A DNA stretch of 64,000 bases from JASGDN01 sp049840815 (GCA_049840815.1 JASGJI010000014.1:124001-188000), one strand, 5' to 3'; positions 23,555 to 32,380 are shown, counted from the stretch's first letter. The notes: a model not told the origin generated them from the sequence alone. Numbers and translations: made by a program.

Positions 23555-24181
23555 CTATCCCTGCCCACCCCGCAGGAAGAGCCATTCCACCAACGCCAGC
23601 AACGGCAGCACCAGCAGACCGCTCGCCAACGCCGCCCGTTGGTCGGCATCGAGTGAGAGGGCACCTCGTCCCCGCGCACCCTCCGCCGGCGGAGGGTGCG
23701 GCCAGGAGGTCAGCGCAATCCCCATCAGCACGGGCGGCAGCGCCAGCATCGAACTCACGCCAAGCACCCCGAGTCCGAGCACGCCGACCGTCACCCCCAA
23801 CGCATTCCACGCCAGCAACGATCCCTCCCGCCACAGCGCATTCGGCAGGCAGCTCGCCGTCGCGGCGAGCACCAGCATCGTCACGGCCAGCCAGACCCCA
23901 TAGCGGAACGTGCGGAACCCCGTGTCCGCGCCGATCAGCTCCACCAGAATCAGCACCGCAATAGCAAGCAGGGCGCAGCCCGTCGCGGTCGGCGACCAGC
24001 GGACCCGCGCCGACTTCAGGGGCGCCGTGGCGCCGAGCATGTCCGGCGGCAGCGTCACCGCCTCGTGGACATCTCCCGGATGAACGCCGGGAACGACAAT
24101 GCGGCCGGCCACCGGCTTCGGCAGCGAAACACGCGAAGGCATGGGTTCGGGTGGGATGTCAGGCAGCGCGGGATCGGACAC
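23555..24181 (-). CDS. Hypothetical membrane protein
   Basis: This 208-residue protein is of unknown function. The first 60 residues are Pro-rich and cytoplasmic or disordered. Then come about five hydrophobic segments, approximately at residues 65-85, 91-112, 122-140, 143-160 and 187-205. No catalytic motif is seen. The final helix ends in Arg-Gly-Gly-Gln-Gly. It lies between the nuclease gene and the MazEF module with gaps on both sides, so it is likely transcribed alone. Confidence 0.6.
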   Translation of the reverse strand: MSDPALPDIPPEPMPSRVSLPKPVAGRIVVPGVHPGDVHEAVTLPPDMLGATAPLKSARVRWSPTATGCALLAIAVLILVELIGADTGFRTFRYGVWLAVTMLVLAATASCLPNALWREGSLLAWNALGVTVGVLGLGVLGVSSMLALPPVLMGIALTSWPHPPPAEGARGRGALSLDADQRAALASGLLVLPLLALVEWLFLRGGQG

Positions 24182-24383
24182 GGAGACTCGAATCGTGGGA
24201 CGCGATGGCCAGGAATGCGGCCACTATCGCGGTCATTCTATCGCGCGGCGCCCACGACCTCCGCGGGAATCCCGGCACGAATGGTGCGGGCAGGGCGGAG
24301 GCGGCGGGCAGGTTCGGAAGGCGTCGTCGGGCATCGGGCAATCCTCTCGGATCGGTGGCGAGCACGGCGGAGAACGTATTCCC

Positions 24384-24770
24384 TTAGCTGGTGCGATCAG
24401 AATGCCCCGGCGGCACCTCATGCACGCACAGATCGACAATACGACGGACTACCGCCAGCGTCTCCGGTGAGACGCGACCACGACGGCTCAGGAATCGTCG
24501 GGAGCTGATCGCGCGAATCTGCTCACACATGAGGACCGAGTTCTTGCGCAACCCTCCTTCGCGCCCACCGATACGAACCTGGGACGGAATATCCCGGTCG
24601 GTTCCCGTGATCGGAACGATGATGAACAGATAGTTCCCGGTTCCGTTGAACCAATCGTTGGAAATGACCAGGGCGGGCCGAACGCCAACCTGTTCCGGGC
24701 TCAGGCCCGGCCCAAACGTGACGTCCCAGACTTCACCCTCCCTGGGCTCGTCGGGCGGCGGATTGGGCAA
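24384..24770 (-). CDS. mazF: MazF/PemK-family mRNA interferase toxin
   Basis: The protein cuts single-stranded mRNA at short motifs. About 128 residues from the proposed TTG start carry the family's Arg-Glu-Gly-Glu-Val-Trp-Asp-Val opening and the Arg-Pro-Ala-Leu-Val-Ile-Ser core. They also show Ile-Val-Pro-Ile-Thr-Gly-Thr-Asp, Lys-Asn-Ser-Val-Leu-Met-Cys-Glu-Gln-Ile-Arg and the Val-Val-Arg-Arg-Ile-Val end. No ATG or GTG exists near the natural N-terminus, but TTG 24770 has GGGAG four bases upstream. It overlaps the antitoxin gene by 38 bases, so translation is coupled. Confidence 0.88.
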   Translation of the reverse strand: MPNPPPDEPREGEVWDVTFGPGLSPEQVGVRPALVISNDWFNGTGNYLFIIVPITGTDRDIPSQVRIGGREGGLRKNSVLMCEQIRAISSRRFLSRRGRVSPETLAVVRRIVDLCVHEVPPGHSDRTS

Positions 24771-25068
24771 GGATCTCCCTTTCTTCCTCCGGCGAGTAGT
24801 ACGGCTCACCTTGAAGTACGTCACTCGCGACGGTATCCCATGCGTCGACTTCGTCGAGGTACGCCTGCCACGCCGCTGGATCATCCCTTAGTCGCGCGTA
24901 AGCAGCACGAACAGAGAGCCAAAACTGCTCACGCTCGTAACGGTCGACGAGATCAGCGACGATCTCGCCCATTGGCCGCGCTTCATCCTTTGAAAAGGCA
25001 AGCAATTTCGCATGCGTCTGGGGGCTGAGTTGAACGACGGGTGAAGACGGCTTCCGCAATGCGGCCAT
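24733..25068 (-). CDS. MazE-like antitoxin partner of MazF
   Basis: This 111-residue protein precedes mazF and overlaps it, the usual antitoxin position. The N-terminus (Pro-Val-Val-Gln-Leu-Ser-Pro-Gln-Thr-His-Ala-Lys-Leu) looks like a ribbon-helix-helix DNA-binding domain. A helical region follows (Ala-Ala-Tyr-Ala-Arg-Leu-Arg-Asp-Asp-Pro-Ala-Ala-Trp), then an acidic tail that would block the toxin. AGGAGG six bases before the ATG at 25068 sets the start. The low-complexity acidic C-terminus is typical of antitoxins degraded by proteases. Confidence 0.85.
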   Translation of the reverse strand: MAALRKPSSPVVQLSPQTHAKLLAFSKDEARPMGEIVADLVDRYEREQFWLSVRAAYARLRDDPAAWQAYLDEVDAWDTVASDVLQGEPYYSPEEEREILAQSAARRAQGG

Positions 25069-25359
25069 GGGCAACCTCCTGCCAACGTACGTGCGTTCAT
25101 TGTGAGGACCGGCATCGAGGCGGTCAACCATCCCTGACCCGGGGGATGAAACGCAGACGTGGCGGGCAGGAGTGATGGTCCAGTCTTGGCCTGCGCACAA
25201 TGGCGCACGCGCAATCCCCTCTTTCCTCACTTCTCTCCCCTCCGGCAAGATACGTAATTTCACCGCTATCCCTCGTCATTCGCCGGACGTATCCTGTGAT
25301 CGGGACCATGTGACCAGTCACGCCCTGCATTCGCCAGATACGCGAGGAGAACCGACCAG

Positions 25360-26952
25360 ATGGCTCGATCCTGGCAAGGAAGCCGCCGCACCCTGCTCAA
25401 AGCCGGAACCGGAGCGCTCATCGCTCCCGTCGCCCACGGCCTGCTCACCTCGAAGACCTTCGCGAGCAACCCCGCCGCTCCTCGCCCCTTCCTCGTCCCA
25501 CCCTCCGTGCGGCAGGCATCGGCCTCCCCCAGCCCCATGGCCACCCCCGCGCTGGAAGCGATCACCCCGAACGACGCCCGCTATGCCGATCTCGTCGTCG
25601 GCACCAACTCCCGTTGGGTGGGCACGCCCGCCTGGGTCGCCCTCTGCGCCACCCCGAACGAGGTCGTGCAGGCGCTCACTGAGGCTCGCGCCGCAAACAA
25701 GCGCGTCACGGTCCGCAGCGGTGGCCACTGTTACGAAGATTTCGTGATGGACAATCCGGACGGCGTCATCATCGATCTCCACGGCATGGCCGGTGTCTGG
25801 AAGGACGGCGAGACCGGCTGGTGGACCGTCCAGAGCGGCGCGATGCTCGGGGACATCTATCTCGCGCTCTACCATCAGGGCGGCGTGACCTTGCCGGGAG
25901 GCTCCTGCTCGACCGTCGGCACCGGCGGCCATATCTGCGGCGGCGGCTACGGCCTGCTCTCCCGGCTCCAGGGCCTCGTGGTCGACTACCTCCGCGCCGT
26001 CGACCTCGTCTACGTGAACGACAAGGGCAGCGTCGAGACCATCACCGTCAGCGTCGACTCCAAGGACCCGGACGAACAGGACCTCCTCTGGGCGCACACC
26101 GGCGGCGGGGGCGGCAACTTCGGCATCGTCACGGCCTACCATTTCGGTGACCTCCCGAAGGCCCCGGCGAAGCAGGGCTCCTACTCCGCGACATGGGACT
26201 GGTCGTCGCTCGACCGCGCCAGCTTCGGCGAGATCATCGAGAACTTCGGCACGTTCCAGAAGGAACACGGAGGGGTCGACGATGCGTGGGGTGGCCTCTT
26301 CTCGATCCTCATCGCCTCGCAGCAGGCATCCGGCCAGATCTCGCTGATCGCGCTCAACGCCGACGACGAGGGCGATCCGACGCCCCTCCTTGGCCTGATG
26401 AAGGCGCTGAACCTGAAGGAGGATGCCAGCCAGATCACCACCTCGGCGTGGGTCGATTCCCTGGAGGCCGGCGGTCCGATCTCCCGTTCGCGCGGGAAGT
26501 ACAAGTCGGCGTACATGACCGATGTCTTCCCGGACAAGCAGATCGACGCCCTGTGGGAGCAACTGACGAACCCCAGCCACGTCAACAAGGCGGGCCTGCT
26601 CCAGATCGACTCATACGGCGGCAAGGTGAACGCCGTCTCCCCCACGGAGACAGCAGTCGATGCGCGCTCCTCGATCATGAAGCTGCAATACCAGTGCTAC
26701 TGGTCCGATGCGGCCGATGACGATGCCAACCTGTCATGGATGCGCGAGTTCTACGACGCGATGTACGGCGCGAACGGCCCGGTGGTGGACGGCGTGATGG
26801 GCGGTGCCTACGTGAACTACCCGGATGTCGACCTCGAGAACTGGGCGACCCTCTATTACGGCGACAACTACCCCCGCCTTCAGAAGGCGAAGGCACGCTG
26901 GGACCCGACCAATGCCTTCCACCATGCCCAGTCGATCGCGTTGCCGGACTGA
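25360..26952 (+). CDS. Tat-exported FAD-linked oxidoreductase, berberine-bridge type
   Basis: This 530-residue protein is a VAO/BBE-family flavoenzyme that oxidises sugars, alkaloids or other alcohols using oxygen. A Tat signal lies at the N-terminus (Arg-Arg-Thr-Leu-Leu-Lys). The FAD is probably held by two covalent bonds: His123 in Arg-Ser-Gly-Gly-His and Cys193 in Gly-Gly-His-Ile-Cys-Gly-Gly-Gly-Tyr-Gly. The C-terminal BBE motif shows Asn-Trp-Ala-Thr-Leu-Tyr-Tyr-Gly-Asp-Asn-Tyr and Trp-Asp-Pro-Thr-Asn-Ala-Phe-His. An Ala-Ser-Pro linker follows the signal. GAGGAGA precedes the ATG. Substrate unknown. Confidence 0.92.
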   Translation: MARSWQGSRRTLLKAGTGALIAPVAHGLLTSKTFASNPAAPRPFLVPPSVRQASASPSPMATPALEAITPNDARYADLVVGTNSRWVGTPAWVALCATPNEVVQALTEARAANKRVTVRSGGHCYEDFVMDNPDGVIIDLHGMAGVWKDGETGWWTVQSGAMLGDIYLALYHQGGVTLPGGSCSTVGTGGHICGGGYGLLSRLQGLVVDYLRAVDLVYVNDKGSVETITVSVDSKDPDEQDLLWAHTGGGGGNFGIVTAYHFGDLPKAPAKQGSYSATWDWSSLDRASFGEIIENFGTFQKEHGGVDDAWGGLFSILIASQQASGQISLIALNADDEGDPTPLLGLMKALNLKEDASQITTSAWVDSLEAGGPISRSRGKYKSAYMTDVFPDKQIDALWEQLTNPSHVNKAGLLQIDSYGGKVNAVSPTETAVDARSSIMKLQYQCYWSDAADDDANLSWMREFYDAMYGANGPVVDGVMGGAYVNYPDVDLENWATLYYGDNYPRLQKAKARWDPTNAFHHAQSIALPD

Positions 26953-27063
26953 GGAGAGTCCCCTGAAACGCTCACATTCCTGGAGCTAAGGTCGATACCG
27001 GAGCGGCGAGCCGTCAGGCCGATATTGGACGACTGCGGCCCCGATATCCAGTTCGCCGGATAG

Positions 27064-27113
27064 GCCAGACCCTTCGGCGGAGTTCATCCTGAGCAATGCC
27101 GAAGGGCTCAGGG
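27064..27113. repeat. Intergenic inverted-repeat element (CCTTCGGC/CCTGAGC type)
   Basis: CCTTCGGC...GCCGAAGG and an overlapping CCTGAGC...GGCTCAGG pair give alternative hairpins in the gap between two converging units. The wording matches short palindromic repeats common between Chloroflexota genes, recalled from general knowledge and not searched here. Confidence 0.5.
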
Positions 27114-27142
27114 CTGGCTTGCTGACCCGCTACGGAGAATGG

Positions 27143-27667
27143 CTACCGTTTCGTACGCGGCTGTAGATCGATATGCCTTTCGGCGGCATCGACCAGCAGT
27201 TCCAGCGCCCGGGTCGTGGAGGCGGCGATCACCGCCTCCCGATCGCCGGAGAAATGATGCTCCTCCACCTGCGTCGGCATCCCCTCGCCCGCGATCCCGA
27301 TGTAGACCAGGCCGACCGGCTTGAACGCCGTCGCTCCACCCGGCCCCGCGATCCCGGTGGTGGAGACCGCCAGCGTCGTCCCCAGCACACGTCGAGCGCC
27401 CTCCGCCATCGCCTTGGCGCATGGCTCGCTCACGGCTCCGGGGTTCAGGAGCACAGCCTCCGGCACGCCAAGCACGCCATGCTTCACCGCATTCGCGTAG
27501 GAGACGATACCGCCGACGAAATAGGCAGAACTCCCGGCAATCCGCGTGATCTGGTGGGCCACATTCCCACCCGTACACGATTCCGCCGTGCCAACCGTGA
27601 TCGCGGATTGCGCACCGAGCAGCGCGAAGAGTCGCTCCCCTAAGGAAAGGACGGGTGTATTTGTCAT
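27143..27667 (-). CDS. CinA-type nicotinamide-nucleotide amidohydrolase
   Basis: This 174-residue protein is the C-terminal domain type of CinA (PncC). It converts nicotinamide mononucleotide to nicotinic acid mononucleotide in the pyridine-nucleotide cycle. Family motifs are Ala-Glu-Ser-Cys-Thr-Gly-Gly near residue 28, Ser-Ala-Tyr-Phe-Val-Gly-Gly-Ile-Val-Ser-Tyr-Ala-Asn, Ser-Thr-Thr-Gly-Ile-Ala-Gly-Pro-Gly-Gly and Pro-Val-Gly-Leu-Val-Tyr. Length matches the standalone form. Its ATG overlaps the stop of the upstream ABC ATPase gene by four bases. Confidence 0.92.
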   Translation of the reverse strand: MTNTPVLSLGERLFALLGAQSAITVGTAESCTGGNVAHQITRIAGSSAYFVGGIVSYANAVKHGVLGVPEAVLLNPGAVSEPCAKAMAEGARRVLGTTLAVSTTGIAGPGGATAFKPVGLVYIGIAGEGMPTQVEEHHFSGDREAVIAASTTRALELLVDAAERHIDLQPRTKR

Positions 27668-28797
27668 TGCGACACGATCCTTTCAGGAATCGTTGCGGTA
27701 TCGGGAATGAACGTGAGATCGGCAGGGTCGAACCACGCGATGACGGACTCCCCAACAGGGACGATCACCCCCTCGACGTCGAGATCGGCAATCGCACGGA
27801 TGCCATCCGGAGTCGTCGTTTCAGCGGAGACCGTCGTCCCGCGATAGGTCAGGTCCATCAATCGCGTCTCCCATCGTGGCGCATGCGCGGGCAGGCCCGA
27901 CGTCTCCACGGAGTCCGGTGAGACGAGCCGGAGACGGGATGGCTGAAGCATCGCCCAGCAATCGCCATCCGGCACTGCGGCGTCGCGCGGCAAGGCCATC
28001 CGCACGCCCGCGACGAGGATCGCGCCATCCAGCAGACGCTGGACGGGGAAGAGGTTCCGGCGCCCATCGCCCATGAACTCGGCGACGAAGCGGGAACGCG
28101 GCCGCGCGAAGACCTCCTGCGGCGGACCGTCCTGCTCGATCCGCCCATCGTGCATCACCACGATCCGATCGGACATCGTCAGTGCCTCCTCCTGATCGTG
28201 CGTGACCGCGAGGAAGGTAATGCCCGTCTGCCGCTGAAGGTGCTTCAGCATCCCCTGCATCTGCCGCCGCAGCAGCACATCGAGCGCGCCCAGGGGCTCG
28301 TCCAGCAGGAGGACGCTCGGCTCCAGCACGAGCGCCCGCGCCAATGCCACCCGCTGCTGCTGGCCGCCAGAGAGCGCGGAAATACGTCGTCCGCCGAACC
28401 CGGCCAGTTCGACCATGGCCAGGGCGCGATCCACCCGCTCCGCAATGACCGCCTTCGCCACCCGCTCTGGACGCGGCTGTTCCTGCAAGCCGAACGCGAC
28501 GTTCTCCGCGACCGTCAGATGAGGAAAGAGCGCATAGCTCTGGAAAACCATCGCGGTCGGACGGCGGTAGGGCGGAACGTCGGTCATCGGCACGCCGTCG
28601 ATCGCGATCTCGCCCGCCTCCGGCATCACGAACCCGGCGATAGCCCGCAACATCGTCGTCTTCCCGCAGCCGGATGGCCCCAGCACGGTGACGAACTGTC
28701 CTCGCTCGATCGTCAGCGAAACATCGTCCAGCGCACGGGTCTCCCCATACTGCTTGACCAGATGACGGATGGACACGGCGGCGGGCGATGCGATCAT
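27664..28797 (-). CDS. ABC transporter ATP-binding protein, PotA/FbpC-like
   Basis: This 377-residue ATPase powers a spermidine/putrescine-, thiamine- or iron-type importer. It has Walker A (Gly-Pro-Ser-Gly-Cys-Gly-Lys-Thr-Thr), the Gln loop (Val-Phe-Gln-Ser-Tyr-Ala-Leu-Phe-Pro-His), the signature (Leu-Ser-Gly-Gly-Gln-Gln-Gln-Arg), Walker B (Leu-Leu-Leu-Asp-Glu-Pro) and the switch His in Val-Thr-His-Asp-Gln-Glu-Glu-Ala. The C-terminal 130 residues form a TOBE/OB-type domain. No permease or binding protein is adjacent; instead it is coupled to cinA. GGAAGG lies about 13 bases before the ATG, rather far. Confidence 0.88.
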   Translation of the reverse strand: MIASPAAVSIRHLVKQYGETRALDDVSLTIERGQFVTVLGPSGCGKTTMLRAIAGFVMPEAGEIAIDGVPMTDVPPYRRPTAMVFQSYALFPHLTVAENVAFGLQEQPRPERVAKAVIAERVDRALAMVELAGFGGRRISALSGGQQQRVALARALVLEPSVLLLDEPLGALDVLLRRQMQGMLKHLQRQTGITFLAVTHDQEEALTMSDRIVVMHDGRIEQDGPPQEVFARPRSRFVAEFMGDGRRNLFPVQRLLDGAILVAGVRMALPRDAAVPDGDCWAMLQPSRLRLVSPDSVETSGLPAHAPRWETRLMDLTYRGTTVSAETTTPDGIRAIADLDVEGVIVPVGESVIAWFDPADLTFIPDTATIPERIVSQ

Positions 28798-28898
28798 GAA
28801 CCGAGCATATCCTTCCCAAGCGGACGCAACGGCATCCGAATCGCGACGCCTGTGGCAGGCAACGTCTCCGCGCATCCTACCGCAGCCAGGAGCTATCC

Positions 28899-29534
28899 AT
28901 GTCGAATGAGGGTCCATCGCATGCGTCATCCGCCCGCGCACCGTCGGTTGCCGAGGCGATCGGCCGGATCGCCTTCCGCCCGCTGGCCGACGACGATCCG
29001 CGCCAGATGCTGCGCTGGCTGGCCGATCCCGATGTCTCGCCCTGGTATGGCGAAGGTCAACCCACGCTGGTGAACATCCAGGCTCGCTACGCCGCACGCA
29101 TCGCCGGGACGGATACCACGCGGAGCTTCATCATCCGGATCGATGGGCAGGACGCCGGGTACATCCAGTGCTACTGGCTGCACGACGAGCCCGATTACGC
29201 CCACCAGCTCGCCCTGCCCGCGCCCTACGACGCCAGCACCACCGGCACCGACATCTTCATCGGCGAACCGGCCTTCCGGAATCGGGGTTGGGGTACGCCG
29301 GTCCTCGTCGCGTTCCATCACCAGATCGTGTTCGGGGACATGCACGCGCGAGCCGCGATCATCGCGCCGGAGCCGGGCAATCATCGTGCGGTGAAGACGT
29401 ACGAGCGGGCGGGCTTCCGCTGGTTGAAGACCGTCTCCGTGGTGGATACGAACCACCCGGAAAACACCGGCGAGGAATACGTGATGGTGCAAACGCGCGA
29501 CGCATTCCTGACCGCGTTCACGCCACCCGATTGA
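28899..29534 (+). CDS. AAC(6')-like GNAT acetyltransferase
   Basis: This 211-residue acetyltransferase resembles the AAC(6')-Ib group that acetylates aminoglycosides. Supporting features are Trp-Leu-Ala-Asp-Pro-Asp-Val-Ser-Pro-Trp-Tyr-Gly near residue 41, Gly-Tyr-Ile-Gln-Cys-Tyr, Gly-Thr-Asp-Ile-Phe-Ile-Gly, Arg-Gly-Trp-Gly-Thr in the acetyl-CoA loop, Tyr-Glu-Arg-Ala-Gly-Phe, and the closing Tyr-Val-Met-Val-Gln-Thr-Arg-Asp-Ala-Phe. The same fold is used for siderophore biosynthesis and other roles, so drug resistance is not established. GGAG precedes the ATG. It is divergent from the ABC gene. Confidence 0.8.
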   Translation: MSNEGPSHASSARAPSVAEAIGRIAFRPLADDDPRQMLRWLADPDVSPWYGEGQPTLVNIQARYAARIAGTDTTRSFIIRIDGQDAGYIQCYWLHDEPDYAHQLALPAPYDASTTGTDIFIGEPAFRNRGWGTPVLVAFHHQIVFGDMHARAAIIAPEPGNHRAVKTYERAGFRWLKTVSVVDTNHPENTGEEYVMVQTRDAFLTAFTPPD

Positions 29535-29649
29535 GCCGATGATTGGCCCGTTCCTGCGAAACACCACCGATCCCGCAGACGTTCCGTATGATAGAGACAG
29601 GACGATGATGGTCCTGTCCCGAAATCACCCCCGCCGAAAGGACGAGTCC

Positions 29650-30540
29650 ATGCCATCCCGACGTTCTCCCCTCCGCGCCGGATTCGCCATCCTGCTCGCC
29701 ACCTTCACCCTCTTTGGACTCGCCGCACCACACGGAACCATCGCGCAGACGACATCCGCCACACCATCGGCCTCGCCATCCGCCGTCGATGGCCTGCCAG
29801 AAGGGCCGCTCGGCACCCAGATCCAGTGGCTGGTCGATTACCTGAACATGCCGGCCGAGGACGCCGCCAAGGTCGATCTCACCACCACTTTCTCGCCGGA
29901 GATCTTCACCCAGATCACCGCCGGGGAACTTCAGACCATCCTTGCGCAGGTCGCCACGGAGCTCAGCCCGGTGAGGGTAAAGCCCGGCTCCATCCTCACC
30001 ACGCGGGACATGCCCGCGACCACCGCGCGCTTCGTGCTGGTCGGCAAGAACGGGATCGAGGTCCCGGTCAGCCTCTCGGTGGATCGCGAATCCGGGCTGG
30101 TGAACGGCATCTTCTTCGAGAATCCGGTCATGCCCACGGCGTCGCCCGCCGCCTCACCCCAGGCATCGCCCGCAGCGTCGCCGGAAGCAGGCCTCGTGCT
30201 GCCGCAGGGCGCACTGGGTGAGCAGATCCAGTGGCTGCTGGATACCGTGAACGGCACCACACCCGTGACGGAAGCCGATGTCAAAGCCCGCTTCACCCCG
30301 GAGTTCCTTGCCACCACCCCGGCGAGCACGATCGTGGAGCAAATCGAACTCGTGCGGGCGACCGCGCCGGTCTCGGTGAAGGACAACCTCATCATCATGA
30401 CGATGGACTTCCCGCCCTCCACCAGCGGCTTCGTGCTCCAGGCCGACAATGGCAGCGAGTTCCAGACCGGTGTCACCATTGATGTGGAAAGCGGCCTGAT
30501 CCGCGCCTTCTCCATCGAGCCACTCTTCGTCGGGGCTTGA
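29650..30540 (+). CDS. Secreted protein with two ORF12-N-like domains
   Basis: This 296-residue protein has a signal peptide (residues 1-32), a Ser/Ala/Pro linker, one domain of about 110 residues, a second Ala-Ser-Pro linker with several repeats, and a second copy of the domain. Each copy begins Pro-(Leu/Gln)-Gly-x-Leu-Gly or Pro-Leu-Gly-Thr-Gln-Ile-Gln-Trp-Leu and later has a Thr-Thr/Ser-Gly-x-Phe-Val-Leu strand. The pattern resembles the NTF2-like N-terminal domain of ORF12-type serine hydrolases, recalled and not searched. The next gene carries a third copy fused to a hydrolase, suggesting shared ligand binding. GAAAGGA precedes the ATG. Confidence 0.7.
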   Translation: MPSRRSPLRAGFAILLATFTLFGLAAPHGTIAQTTSATPSASPSAVDGLPEGPLGTQIQWLVDYLNMPAEDAAKVDLTTTFSPEIFTQITAGELQTILAQVATELSPVRVKPGSILTTRDMPATTARFVLVGKNGIEVPVSLSVDRESGLVNGIFFENPVMPTASPAASPQASPAASPEAGLVLPQGALGEQIQWLLDTVNGTTPVTEADVKARFTPEFLATTPASTIVEQIELVRATAPVSVKDNLIIMTMDFPPSTSGFVLQADNGSEFQTGVTIDVESGLIRAFSIEPLFVGA

Positions 30541-30565
30541 TCCCGCGCCCCGATACCCTGCGATA

Positions 30566-30602
30566 ATCGGGGGAGGTCGCTCATACGGCGACCTCCCCCG
30601 AT
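30566..30602 (+). terminator. Terminator hairpin
   Basis: A perfect 15-bp stem (ATCGGGGGAGGTCGC/GCGACCTCCCCCGAT) with a seven-base loop lies 26 bases after the stop at 30540. Confidence 0.75.
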
Positions 30603-30646
30603 GTGTGTCTCGTTTCGGCAGACGATCCCCTGAAAGGTTCGGCCCC

Positions 30647-32152
30647 ATGCCAAAACCCCTGATCCGCACCACCGGCCTGCTGATGCTCGCGGTCACGATG
30701 TCCCTCGGCCTCATCGCGCCCGCCTTCGCCCAGACACCGGTCGCATCCCCGGCCGCCACACCGGAGGCATCGCCCTTCCCGGACAGCCCCATCGGCAGGC
30801 ACGCCGCCTGGGCGTGGGCGGCGTTACAGACCGGCGACACGCCCCTGCCGGCCAGTGAGGTGGAGGCCCACAGCGATCCCTCCCTGCTGGCACAGCTCCC
30901 CGCCAGCCACCTCGCAGCGGCACTTGTGCAGGCGCAGCAGATGTACGGACCATTCACGCTGGAGCCGGATTCATTCGTCACGTCGAAGGATGTGCCCGCC
31001 ACAACCGCCCGCTTCGTGATCGTCGGGCCAACCGGCATGCGCCTGGCTGTGACCCTGACGATGGACCGGACGAGCGAGCTGTTGACGGGTTTCGTCATCA
31101 GGGAGGCTCCAGCGCCCGCCACGGCAACCGCCGATGCCACACCGCTCGCAGACGGCCTCACCGACACGGACGTCTCCTTCGTCAGTGGCGCGGACACGCT
31201 CTACGGTTCGTTCATGGCGCCGGCTGGCCTGAGCGCCAGCACCCCGCGCCCGGCAGCGCTGATCATTTCCGGGAGCGGCCCCACCGATCGCAACGGCGAC
31301 AGCGGCAGCTACCCACTCCACACGAACTACAACCTCGCCGTCACGCTGGCCGATTCCGGCATCCCCTCCCTGCGCTACGACAAGCTGGGTTCCGGCAAAA
31401 CCGGTCTCGGCTCGCACATCGACGGCAGCGGTATCGACTTCCCGCTCTTCCTGCAGGAGGCGAAGGACGCGGCGACCTTCCTTGCGGACCAGCCAGGCGT
31501 CGACCCGACCAGGTTGATCATCGTCGGGCACAGCGAGGGCGCGTTGTTCGCGCTGGTGCTCGCCCAGGAGATGGTGAAGGCGGGCACGCCGCCGGCAGGC
31601 TTGATCCTCGTCGCCCCGCTCGCCATCCGCTATCTTGACCTGTTGCAGGAGCAACTGGAGGGCAACATCACCGCCGCCGTTACCGCCGGACAGCTGACGC
31701 AGAATCAGGCGGACACGCTCGACACCGAACTGAAGCGCATCATCCAGAGCCTGCGCACGACCGGCACGCTCCCCGGGACGATCGCCTCGCCAGAGCTGGC
31801 GCAACTCTTCTCGCCCCAGAGCGCGACATTCCTCGCCCAGGCAGACGCGATCGATCCCTCGAAGGTGGCGGCATCGCTGCCGGGCGACCTGCCGGTGCTC
31901 GTGCTGCGGGGAGACAAGGATTCGCAGGTGACGCAGGCGCAGGTGGAGCACCTGATGGGCGGCTTCGAGCAATCCGGGAACACCAACGCCATCTTCATGT
32001 CCCTGCCCGATGCGAATCACGCACTGCGGATCGTCGAAGGCGCGCCGAATCCGGCGGTGGACTACGCCAACCCCGACCTGCCCTTCTCGCCCTTGGCCGT
32101 CACGACCATCGAAGCATTCCTGGCCGCGTTCGATCTCGTGCCTCCGCGCTGA
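30647..32152 (+). CDS. Secreted alpha/beta hydrolase with N-terminal ORF12-N-like domain
   Basis: This 501-residue protein has a signal peptide (residues 1-28), an Ala-Ser-Pro linker, a domain of about 110 residues related to those in the preceding gene, and an alpha/beta hydrolase. The oxyanion motif is Gly-Ser-Gly-Pro-Thr-Asp. The nucleophile elbow is Gly-His-Ser-Glu-Gly near residue 297. A possible acid Asp is in Arg-Gly-Asp-Lys-Asp-Ser-Gln and the His in Asp-Ala-Asn-His-Ala-Leu. This is the dienelactone/acyl-esterase type. GAAAGG precedes the ATG. Substrate is unknown; ester or cell-wall acyl groups are possible. Confidence 0.85.
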   Translation: MPKPLIRTTGLLMLAVTMSLGLIAPAFAQTPVASPAATPEASPFPDSPIGRHAAWAWAALQTGDTPLPASEVEAHSDPSLLAQLPASHLAAALVQAQQMYGPFTLEPDSFVTSKDVPATTARFVIVGPTGMRLAVTLTMDRTSELLTGFVIREAPAPATATADATPLADGLTDTDVSFVSGADTLYGSFMAPAGLSASTPRPAALIISGSGPTDRNGDSGSYPLHTNYNLAVTLADSGIPSLRYDKLGSGKTGLGSHIDGSGIDFPLFLQEAKDAATFLADQPGVDPTRLIIVGHSEGALFALVLAQEMVKAGTPPAGLILVAPLAIRYLDLLQEQLEGNITAAVTAGQLTQNQADTLDTELKRIIQSLRTTGTLPGTIASPELAQLFSPQSATFLAQADAIDPSKVAASLPGDLPVLVLRGDKDSQVTQAQVEHLMGGFEQSGNTNAIFMSLPDANHALRIVEGAPNPAVDYANPDLPFSPLAVTTIEAFLAAFDLVPPR

Positions 32153-32380
32153 CGCCGAGTCCGAACGCGTGGCCGTCCCGTCCGGAGTGCGCTTGTACCC
32201 CGACATCCGAAACGGGCAAACGCGCGTATATCCATGCAGAGGGGTACTATACGAACGGAAGCATCCCACCGGGCGCGATTCTTGCTGCAAGCATCGCGGT
32301 ACGGACGTGTCAGCCACCGCGCCGACCCCGGATGCAACCCATCGCCATCGTCACTCGCCCCTCGTCAGGAGTTCCACCCT

